Below are positions 6,460 through 12,841 of a stretch of DNA of 15,619 bases, one piece after another. The position numbers and the translations under genes were made by a program. The stretch is from Opitutales bacterium (GTDB taxonomy: Bacteria > Verrucomicrobiota > Verrucomicrobiia > Opitutales > Intestinicryptomonadaceae): assembly GCA_021641325.1 (NCBI GenBank), contig JAJXPD010000034.1, positions 1 to 15,619 on the forward strand. The letters run 5' to 3'. How positions within the stretch are numbered: position 1 is the first letter of the stretch; the number at the start of each line of letters is the position of its first letter. The notes beneath the pieces are model-generated. The model did not search any database and had not been told where the DNA came from. It saw nothing but the letters and a program-made list of their open reading frames with translations.

Positions 6460-7299
6460 ATGATTTTAATTGCAGACAGCGGAACTACCAAGACGGATTG
6501 GCGCGCGTTCGGCGAATCGGGCGAGCCGAAAATTTTGCGCACCGAGGGCATAAACCCCGTATTCCAGTCGCCCGAAATGCTCGACGGAATCCTTGCCGAA
6601 AACGTCAAGCCGCACGTTTCGGACGTTTCAAAAATCTATTTTTACAGCGCGGGGGTGGCGGCGTCGCACGAGGCAACCGCCGCGCTCCTTGCGGCGTTCG
6701 GGCGCAACTTCCCGAACTGCTCGTTTTTTGTCGAGACCGACAAGCTCGGGGCGGCGCGCGCCCTTTGCGGGCATTCGGCGGGCATTGCGTGCATAATGGG
6801 CACGGGGTCGAACTCGTGCTTTTACGACGGCGAAAAAATCACCGACAACAACGTGGGCGGCGGCTTCATCTTGGGCGACGAGGGCGGCGGGGCGTCGCTC
6901 GGCAGACGCCTGATTTCCGACTTTATCCGCAATCTCCTACCCGAGCGCGTTTCCGCCGAGCTTCGCAGCCGCTTCGGTTTGGACTATTTCAAGATTATCG
7001 ACAACGTCTACAAACGCCCTATGCCCAACCGCTGGCTTGCGTCGTTCTCGCCGTTCATAGAGGAGTTTTTGTCCGACCCGTACATTTGCGAAATGGTGGA
7101 TTCTCAGTTCGAGTCTTTTATCCGCAGGAATGTCCTGCGCTACGATGTCGCGAAGTACCCTATGAATGCGGTAGGCTCTGTCGGCGCGTGTTTTTCGGAA
7201 AATCTCGCCCGCGCCGCGGAACGCACGGGCGTGAGGATAGGGCGCGTGATAAAGTCGCCGATAGATTCCCTTGTGGAATTCCACTCCGCCGATTTGTAG
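6460..7299 (+). CDS. BadF/BadG family kinase, N-acetylglucosamine kinase-like
   Basis: Protein of 279 residues with the actin-like ATPase fold. The phosphate-1 loop is A-D-S-G-T-T-K-T-D-W (5-14), the phosphate-2 loop is G-T-G-S-N-S (114-119), and F-I-L-G-D-E-G-G-G-A-S-L-G (136-148) is the conserved block of this family. E-T-D (92-94) lies where the sugar-binding aspartate is expected. The best reading is an amino-sugar kinase that phosphorylates N-acetylglucosamine, possibly from cell-wall turnover; benzoyl-CoA reductase activators share the ATPase fold but lack this pattern. The start at 6460 is chosen because the first strand M-I-L-I-A-D-S-G then sits at the N-terminus; an upstream ATG at 6424 would add an unrelated 12 residues. 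It converges on glmS, which makes glucosamine-6-phosphate. A TTGACT (6392) and TAAAAT (6418) lie upstream but 20 bases apart, too far to call a promoter. Confidence 0.85.
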   Translation: MILIADSGTTKTDWRAFGESGEPKILRTEGINPVFQSPEMLDGILAENVKPHVSDVSKIYFYSAGVAASHEATAALLAAFGRNFPNCSFFVETDKLGAARALCGHSAGIACIMGTGSNSCFYDGEKITDNNVGGGFILGDEGGGASLGRRLISDFIRNLLPERVSAELRSRFGLDYFKIIDNVYKRPMPNRWLASFSPFIEEFLSDPYICEMVDSQFESFIRRNVLRYDVAKYPMNAVGSVGACFSENLARAAERTGVRIGRVIKSPIDSLVEFHSADL

Positions 7300-7335
7300 G
7301 CGCGGAATTTTCTTTGAAGGCTTTGCATAGCGGAC

Positions 7336-7377
7336 AAAAAAAGACCGCCTTTGGATTTCCTCCGCGGGCGGTCTTTT
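7336..7377. terminator. bidirectional terminator between the kinase gene and glmS
   Basis: AAAAGACCGCC (7339-7349) pairs perfectly with GGCGGTCTTTT (7367-7377) around a 17-base loop. On the plus strand four T plus a later TTT follow. On the minus strand the A-run 7336-7342 becomes seven T. It sits between convergent genes, 37 bases after each stop, and can end transcripts from both. Confidence 0.85.
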
Positions 7378-7414
7378 CCTTTGCGGTTTGCGGGAAGCGC
7401 GGCGCTTAGGCGGG

Positions 7415-9265
7415 CTACTCCACGGTAACCGCCTTCGCCAAGTTGCGCGGCTTGTCGACGTCGCAGCCGCGCTTGCGGGCGATGTAGTAGGCGAGCAGTT
7501 GCAGGGGAACTGTCGCCAAAATTCCGCGCACCGATTCGTGCACTTTCGGCAGGGCGATGATGTCGTCGGCGATTCCTCCGAAGAGTTTGGGCTGGTCGCT
7601 CACGACGATAATCGGGCCTTTGCGCGCCTTGATTTCCTGGGCGTTCGAGACGATTTTCAGCGCGATTTCATCGGAGTTTGCAAGCATTACCGACGGGCAT
7701 TCGGGGCACACCAGCGCAATCGGGCCGTGCTTCATTTCGGCGGCGGGATAGCCCTCCGCGTGTATGTACGAAATTTCTTTGAGTTTGAGCGCGCCTTCGA
7801 GGGCAATCGGGAATTCCGAGAGCCTGCCGAGGAAGAGGAAGTCGTCGAACTGCGCGTATTTTTCGGCGATTTTCTCGATTTCGGGGGCTTGCGCGAGCAC
7901 GCTGTTTACCGCGTCGGGGAGCTCGTCGATTGCCTTGACGATTTCGCGCCCCTCCGCAAACGAAAGGTCGCGCATTCTGCCGAGGTATAGAGCGATTAGC
8001 AGGCAGATTGCCACCTGCGACGTGAACGCCTTTGTGGACGCAACCCCAACCTCCTTGCCCGCATACTGGTACAGCCCGCCGTCGGACTCGCGCGAGATTG
8101 TCGAGCCTACCGAGTTTGTAATCGCCAGCGTTTTGAAGCCCTTGCGCTGCGATTCGCGCAGCGCTTCGAGCGTGTCGAGCGTTTCGCCGCTTTGGCTGAT
8201 TACGAACACGAGCGTGTTTTTGTCGATGGGCGCGTTTTTGTATCTGAATTCGCTTGCGTATTCCACCTCCACGGGAATGCGGGCGTATTTTTCGATGAGG
8301 TATTCCGCCGCAAGGCAGGCGTGCCAAGCCGTTCCGCAGGCGCAGAAAAGAATGCGGTCGAACTGCCTAAGCTCGTTGGGGGTGAGGTTCAGCCCGATGA
8401 GGCGGGCGGTCGAAAGGTCGTCGGAGATTCTGCCCCTTATAGCGTTTTTGAGCGATTTGGGCTGTTCGAAAATCTCCTTTTCCATGTAGGTTTTGAAGCC
8501 GTCGAGGTCGGCGTTTTCCAAGTCCCAGTCGATTTCGTTTATGCGGACGTCCACGGGCGCGTTTGCGGTCGTGATGATGTCGCAGTTGTCGCGCGTGAGG
8601 CTTGCGATTTGCCCGTCTTCAAGGTAGATTACGTTTGTGGCGCGTCCCGCGAAGCCGAGAACGTCGCTCGACACAAGGTACTCGTCCTTGCCGACGCCTA
8701 TGATAAGCGGCGAACCCTTGCGGGCGGCAATCATTTCGTTGGGGGCAAGCTTGCTTATTACCGCGAACCCGTAGGTTCCCTCGACGTGCCTTAGCGTCTT
8801 GCGGACGGCTTCAAGAAACCTGTTTTTGTCGGCAGGGGACGTTCTGTTTGTGTAGTGGTAGGCGATGAGATTTACGAGGGCTTCGGTGTCTGTCTGGCTT
8901 TTAAACGTGTAGCCCTTTTCGATGAGGAACTTTTTTATGTTTTCGTAGTTTTCGATAATGCCGTTGTGGACTATCGCGAAATTGCCGTCGCTCGAAACGT
9001 GCGGGTGCGCGTTTGTGTCGGTCACCGCGCCGTGGGTTGCCCAGCGCGTGTGGCTGATTCCCATGGTCGCGTAGAACGGGTGCTCTTCGACCTCCTTTGC
9101 AAGAACGGCAACGCGTCCCTTTTTCTTCATGACGTCGAGCGTTCCCTTGTCGTCGAGAAGCGCAAGCCCCGCGGAGTCATACCCGCGGTATTCGAGCTTC
9201 AAAAGCCCCTCTATAAGAATCGGCGTCGCGTCCCGACACCCAATGTATCCCGTGATTCCGCACAT
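7415..9265 (-). CDS. glmS: glutamine--fructose-6-phosphate aminotransferase (isomerizing)
   Basis: GlmS of 616 residues, close to the family length (about 610). It makes glucosamine-6-phosphate from fructose-6-phosphate and glutamine, the first step to UDP-GlcNAc for peptidoglycan and LPS. The N-terminal nucleophile Cys2 (M-C-G-I-T-G-Y) is present, with H-T-R-W-A-T-H-G (72-79), H-N-G-I-I-E-N-Y (100-107) and Q-T-D-T-E (124-128) of the glutaminase domain. The two SIS domains carry C-G-T-A-W-H-A (310-316), S-Q-S-G-E-T-L-D-T (357-365), G-V-A-S-T-K-A-F-T (407-415) and, further on, E-G-Y-P-A-A-E-M-K-H-G-P-I-A. The C-terminus ends D-K-P-R-N-L-A-K-A-V-T-V-E as in the family. I see no glmS ribozyme in the 190 bases upstream, and no clear Shine-Dalgarno sequence. 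It is divergent from the LysM-parB cluster. Confidence 0.98.
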   Translation of the reverse strand: MCGITGYIGCRDATPILIEGLLKLEYRGYDSAGLALLDDKGTLDVMKKKGRVAVLAKEVEEHPFYATMGISHTRWATHGAVTDTNAHPHVSSDGNFAIVHNGIIENYENIKKFLIEKGYTFKSQTDTEALVNLIAYHYTNRTSPADKNRFLEAVRKTLRHVEGTYGFAVISKLAPNEMIAARKGSPLIIGVGKDEYLVSSDVLGFAGRATNVIYLEDGQIASLTRDNCDIITTANAPVDVRINEIDWDLENADLDGFKTYMEKEIFEQPKSLKNAIRGRISDDLSTARLIGLNLTPNELRQFDRILFCACGTAWHACLAAEYLIEKYARIPVEVEYASEFRYKNAPIDKNTLVFVISQSGETLDTLEALRESQRKGFKTLAITNSVGSTISRESDGGLYQYAGKEVGVASTKAFTSQVAICLLIALYLGRMRDLSFAEGREIVKAIDELPDAVNSVLAQAPEIEKIAEKYAQFDDFLFLGRLSEFPIALEGALKLKEISYIHAEGYPAAEMKHGPIALVCPECPSVMLANSDEIALKIVSNAQEIKARKGPIIVVSDQPKLFGGIADDIIALPKVHESVRGILATVPLQLLAYYIARKRGCDVDKPRNLAKAVTVE

Positions 9266-9330
9266 AAATAATCTTAATTGTTGTATTTAAAAGGCGAATA
9301 TTTAGATTTATTTGACACTTGCAAGCCTAA

Positions 9331-9423
9331 ATTGTAGCGCGGGTTTCCGTCCGCGCCCCAAAAAAGCGCGTTTGCGGCGGAAATATGCTTGAACACGACG
9401 GCCCGCGCTATAAAAATAGCGGG
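9331..9423. repeat. palindromic intergenic repeat element between glmS and the LysM gene
   Basis: TAGCGCGGG (9335-9343) is the exact inverse of CCCGCGCTA (9402-9410). The flanks extend this imperfectly: the inverse of the left side reads GACGG-AAA-CCCGCGCTA, and the right side reads GACGG-CCCGCGCTA. The left arm forms its own hairpin (GCGCGG 9337-9342 with CCGCGC 9351-9356). The right arm folds with a third partial copy, TAGCGGG (9417-9423). No T-run follows, so it is not an ordinary terminator. The pattern resembles short dispersed palindromes (REP-like) found between genes. The rest of the 190-base gap is AT-rich near glmS and shows no gene. Confidence 0.55.
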
Positions 9424-9455
9424 AAATCGCAAAACAATAATACCGGATTTATAAA

Positions 9456-10031
9456 ATGATGAAGACTTTTAAACTCGCCGCCGCGTTGTCGGCGGCATTC
9501 GTTGCGGCGACGCCGCTCTTTTCGCAGTCTCTCGGAGACATGCAGCAGGACATGGCTCTTTTGAAGCGCGAAGTGGGCAACCTCAGGCTCGAAGTCGAAC
9601 AGCTTACGCGCCAAAACGAGGCTCTCGAACGCAAAATAAGGCAAATGCAGTCGTCGAATACGTCGAGCGACTTGGTTCGCTCGCAGGTGGCGTCGGTGCG
9701 CTCGGACGTGTCGTCGCAAAACGAGGCGATGAAGCGCGAAATCATAAAGCTTGTCAAAAAGGACATCGAAAGCCTCGCCTCGCAGACGAACGACGCAATC
9801 GAAAAACTCGCCAAGGCGATAGGGCAACGCCCGCAGGCTCCCATGCCGACAACTTTTGGCGACGACTACCCCAAAATGGGCATTACCTACACCGTGAAAT
9901 CGGGCGACACGCTCGGGAAAATCGCCCGCGCCAACAACTCGAAAATCAAGTGGATTCAGGACGCCAATAAAATAGAAGATCCCAACCGGGGTCTGCGCAT
10001 CGGCGAATCAATCTTCATTCCGCAAAAATAA
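9456..10031 (+). CDS. exported coiled-coil protein with C-terminal LysM domain
   Basis: Protein of 191 residues. A Sec signal peptide (about 1-23) is followed by a heptad-rich coiled coil (about 25-65, L-G-D-M-Q-Q-D-M-A-L-L-K-R-E-V ... L-E-R-K-I-R-Q-M) and a second helical stretch to about 122. A proline-rich linker leads to a LysM domain at 144-190 (Y-T-V-K-S-G-D-T-L-G-K-I-A ... I-Q-D-A-N-K-I ... L-R-I-G-E-S-I-F-I-P). LysM binds peptidoglycan, so this is probably a periplasmic or outer-membrane-associated wall-binding protein; the partner of the coiled coil is unknown. There are two adjacent ATG codons (9456 and 9459), either usable. No Shine-Dalgarno sequence is present. The stop is only five bases before parB, suggesting one transcript. 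Confidence 0.88.
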   Translation: MMKTFKLAAALSAAFVAATPLFSQSLGDMQQDMALLKREVGNLRLEVEQLTRQNEALERKIRQMQSSNTSSDLVRSQVASVRSDVSSQNEAMKREIIKLVKKDIESLASQTNDAIEKLAKAIGQRPQAPMPTTFGDDYPKMGITYTVKSGDTLGKIARANNSKIKWIQDANKIEDPNRGLRIGESIFIPQK

Positions 10032-10036
10032 AGAAC

Positions 10037-10978
10037 ATGTCTATACAACGCAAATCTTTGGGCAGGGGGCTTAGCTCCATAATCTCGGCGGGCGCGAAAA
10101 AGGCCGCCGACAGCGGCGCGCGCAAGGTCGCCGCGCAAACGCAGTCCGCGCTAGCAAAAGACGTGAAAATAGCCTCGCACGGACTGTTCAGCGAAATCGC
10201 CGTAGATAAAATCATTCCCAGCCCCTATCAGGCTCGCGCGGAGTTCGACGAGGAACAGATTTCACAGCTTGCAGATTCGATTGCCTCGGAAGGTCTTTTG
10301 CAGCCGCTGCTCGTCCGCCAGCTCAAAGACGGCACTTACGAGCTTTTGGCGGGCGAACGCCGCTTGCGGGCGTGCCGCAGCCTGGGCATGAAGAAAGTCG
10401 TGGCGTGCGTGCAGTCGGCAAGCGACGCGTCCGCCGCGGCGAAGGGGCTTATCGAAAACCTCCAACGCTCCGACCTCAACCCGATTGAAGAGGCGCGGGG
10501 TATCCTCAACATGATGGAGAATTTCCATCTGACGCAGGAGGCGGCTTCGCAGCGTTTGGGCAAGCCGCGTTCGAGCATTGCAAACTCGCTGAGGCTTCTG
10601 AAACTTCCCGAAGAAATACGCGGATACATTTCGAAGGGGCTGCTTTCGCTTGGGCACGCCAAAGTCATAATGGGCGTGGACGACCCTGTAAGACAGACGA
10701 TTCTCGCGCGGAAAATCATCGAGGGCGATCTCAACGTACGCGCCGCCGAAGACGCCGTCAAGCGCATGAAAACCGCCGCCGACGGAATTTCCGCAACGTC
10801 GCCGGCGTCGGTTGTGGCGCAGAACGCGGTCATACGCGACATTCAGAACAGGGTGTCGTCGAAGCTGAACGCGGAAGTGGAAATCAAACACAACCAGAAG
10901 CGCGGGAAAATCATAATTTCCTACGTCGGCAACGACGACTTGCAGCGCATTCTCGACATTTTCGGCGTCAAGATTTAA
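10037..10978 (+). CDS. parB: chromosome partitioning protein ParB
   Basis: ParB/Spo0J family protein of 313 residues, a CTP-dependent clamp that loads at parS sites and works with ParA and SMC in chromosome segregation. The N-terminal K-S-L-G-R-G-L-S-S-I-I (6-16) matches the ParA-contacting peptide. The CTPase/N-terminal domain carries I-I-P-S-P-Y-Q-A-R (59-67), G-E-R-R-L-R-A (106-112, box C/II) and E-N-L-Q-R-S-D-L-N-P-I-E-E-A (140-153). A helix-turn-helix follows (T-Q-E-A-A-S-Q-R-L-G-K-P-R-S-S-I-A-N, 166-183). The C-terminal ~60 residues fit the dimerisation domain. parA is not adjacent within the window, unlike the common parA-parB order. The stop overlaps the ATG of the next gene (TAATG). 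Confidence 0.96.
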   Translation: MSIQRKSLGRGLSSIISAGAKKAADSGARKVAAQTQSALAKDVKIASHGLFSEIAVDKIIPSPYQARAEFDEEQISQLADSIASEGLLQPLLVRQLKDGTYELLAGERRLRACRSLGMKKVVACVQSASDASAAAKGLIENLQRSDLNPIEEARGILNMMENFHLTQEAASQRLGKPRSSIANSLRLLKLPEEIRGYISKGLLSLGHAKVIMGVDDPVRQTILARKIIEGDLNVRAAEDAVKRMKTAADGISATSPASVVAQNAVIRDIQNRVSSKLNAEVEIKHNQKRGKIIISYVGNDDLQRILDIFGVKI

Positions 10979-11901
10979 TGAAGAAATTTGCGGCAGTCGC
11001 GGTTTTGGCGGCGGCGTTCGCGCTTCCGTGCCTCGCCGTGAGAAGCAACGACTTCACAAAGGCGTCGAACTCCTATTCGCGCAAATACCAGAGCGACAAA
11101 AGCCGCTACGGCGAGGAGAAATCGCGCATGCAGGGCGAACGCGCCGGCATGGGCAAAAGCTTTTCGCCGAAAACCGAAACGTCGCGCTTTCAGGGCGAAG
11201 CGGCGCGTCTCGACGGCGCGGCGGCGGAGTATTTTTTCGACAAGACCGCGCCGGACGCCTCCAAAAAATTCGGCGTAAAAGACTATTCGGGCATGTCGGG
11301 CGATTGGAGCAGGGGCGATACCCGCGCAAGCCTCAAAAACTCCGACGTGAACCTCTCGAAAAAATACGCGGGGAAAATCGACGTCTACCGCCGCGATACA
11401 GACAAACAGCGCGAAATAGACGCGTACTATTCCTCGATTTCCGAACGCTCGATGTCGGAAATCAACAAATTCTACTCGCGCACTCCGAACAGTTCGGCGA
11501 ACGACGACATGATAAAAAAAGCGGGCGCGCAACTCGGAGGGGAGGGCGACGACGGCGGATTTTTCGACTTCCTCTCCTCTCACGAGAAAATCAAACGCGC
11601 CCCCGTATCTTTTAAAAGCAGACCCGCGTCAAGTTCGGAATTTTCGCGCAAAGGCTCTGCGCCCGCCGAAACCGTCCAAACTCCGACGCCCGCGGCGGTT
11701 TCGGAAAGCGCGGCAGCCCGCCGACAGTACGTTCCGCAGGAGACGTCGGCGACGGTTTTGTCGCGCCCGACGCAGTCAATACGCTCGAACGTTTTGACGG
11801 AGGAAATTCCGCTTGAACGCGCCAAAAAACTGCGCTTCCTAAACGTCCCCGAAGAGCTGCGCTCGAACGCGTCAATCAAAGTCCGCGTGAAGGAGGACTG
11901 A
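10978..11901 (+). CDS. exported protein of unknown function
   Basis: Protein of 307 residues that I do not recognise. It has a clear Sec signal peptide (1-20, ending L-P-C-L-A). The mature chain is basic and polar, with many Ser, Lys, Arg and aromatic residues and a short internal repeat S-R-M-Q-G-E-x-A (49-56) / S-R-F-Q-G-E-A-A (69-76). A Gly/Asp/Phe patch lies at 187-199 and a probably disordered Ser/Ala/Pro/Thr-rich segment at about 205-270. A more ordered C-terminal tail (I-P-L-E-R-A-K-K-L-R-F-L-N-V-P) follows. No membrane span follows the signal. Its ATG overlaps the parB stop by one base, so it is translationally coupled to parB. The coupling more likely reflects genome compaction than a segregation role. 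Confidence 0.8.
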   Translation: MKKFAAVAVLAAAFALPCLAVRSNDFTKASNSYSRKYQSDKSRYGEEKSRMQGERAGMGKSFSPKTETSRFQGEAARLDGAAAEYFFDKTAPDASKKFGVKDYSGMSGDWSRGDTRASLKNSDVNLSKKYAGKIDVYRRDTDKQREIDAYYSSISERSMSEINKFYSRTPNSSANDDMIKKAGAQLGGEGDDGGFFDFLSSHEKIKRAPVSFKSRPASSSEFSRKGSAPAETVQTPTPAAVSESAAARRQYVPQETSATVLSRPTQSIRSNVLTEEIPLERAKKLRFLNVPEELRSNASIKVRVKED

Positions 11902-11972
11902 GCGCGTTAATTTTGAATTTTTTGCGTCGATTTTGTTTGCGGGCTGGGCGCGGATTTGTAAGCTTTTTGCGT

Positions 11973-12830
11973 ATGAAATTAATCGGAACAGTCGCCGTTT
12001 TGGGAACGGGTTTGCTCGGCGCGTCGCTCGCGCGGGCTTTAAAAAAATTCGGGGTTGCCGAAAAGGTCTTCGCGTGGTCGCGCTCCGAATCGACGCGCGA
12101 AAAATGCGCCGCGCTTCCGTCGGTCTTCGACGGCGTTTTCGACTCTCCCGAAGCCGCCGTCCGCGACGCCGACATGGTCGTGATTTGCGCGCCGACCGCG
12201 AACATTCCGCAGCTCGCCGAACGTATCGCCCCGAGCCTCAAAAAAGGCGCGGTGATAACCGACGTCGGCAGCGTGAAAAAATCCGTCTGCGAACAGTGCG
12301 AAAAGGCTCTCGCCGGTAGCGGCGCGGTCTTCGTAGGCTCGCACCCCATGGCGGGCTCCGAAAAAATCGGCATAGACCACTCCGACTCCGACCTCTTCGC
12401 TGGGCGTCCGTGCTTTATAACGCCGTCCTCCGATGCGCAGGCGGACGCCGCGGATTTGCTCGAAAAAATCTGGACGGCTGTGGGCATGCGGGCATACCGC
12501 GCAACGCCCTCCGTGCACGATTCGATTGTCGCGCGGGTAAGCCACCTGCCTCACATCGTGGCAGGGCTGCTTTGTTGTAGCGCGGCGGATTTCGAAAACG
12601 GCGACCTCCGCAACTACGCAGGCCCCGGGTTCAGAGACTCGACCCGCATTTCGTCGGGCAACCCCGAAATTTGGGATTCCATAATTGCCGACAACCGCGC
12701 GGAAATCCTCGCGGCGTTGAAAATATTTTCGGACAAGCTTTCCTCCATCATCGACGCCGTAGAAAATTCCGACTCCGAAAAAATCGGCGCAATGCTGCGC
12801 AAGGCGAAATCGTACAGAGACAAACTTTAA
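11973..12830 (+). CDS. tyrA: prephenate dehydrogenase
   Basis: Enzyme of 285 residues that oxidatively decarboxylates prephenate to 4-hydroxyphenylpyruvate in tyrosine synthesis. The Rossmann motif G-T-G-L-L-G-A-S (11-18) binds NAD(P). T-D-V-G-S-V-K (96-102), the catalytic histidine in G-S-H-P-M-A-G-S-E (H124), V-S-H-L-P-H (189-194) and G-P-G-F-R-D-S-T-R-I (217-226) are all family hallmarks. There is no chorismate mutase or ACT domain, so it is the simple monofunctional form. Arogenate as a substrate cannot be excluded. The start at 11973 is chosen because the longer frame from 11913 adds 20 residues before the NAD-binding strand. It is followed after 11 bases by aroA-cmk, giving a small aromatic-amino-acid operon. 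Confidence 0.94.
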   Translation: MKLIGTVAVLGTGLLGASLARALKKFGVAEKVFAWSRSESTREKCAALPSVFDGVFDSPEAAVRDADMVVICAPTANIPQLAERIAPSLKKGAVITDVGSVKKSVCEQCEKALAGSGAVFVGSHPMAGSEKIGIDHSDSDLFAGRPCFITPSSDAQADAADLLEKIWTAVGMRAYRATPSVHDSIVARVSHLPHIVAGLLCCSAADFENGDLRNYAGPGFRDSTRISSGNPEIWDSIIADNRAEILAALKIFSDKLSSIIDAVENSDSEKIGAMLRKAKSYRDKL

Positions 12831-12841
12831 TAACATTCCAC

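Noticed and set aside
9266..9455. glmS ribozyme or riboswitch upstream of glmS
   Set aside because: The region next to glmS is AT-rich and unstructured; the palindromic element further up lacks the ribozyme core and is about 70 bases away.
12571..12585. TTGTAGCGCGG inside tyrA, similar to the arm of the 9331-9423 repeat
   Set aside because: It is a partial match within conserved coding sequence, without the inverse arm; chance similarity in a CG-rich gene.
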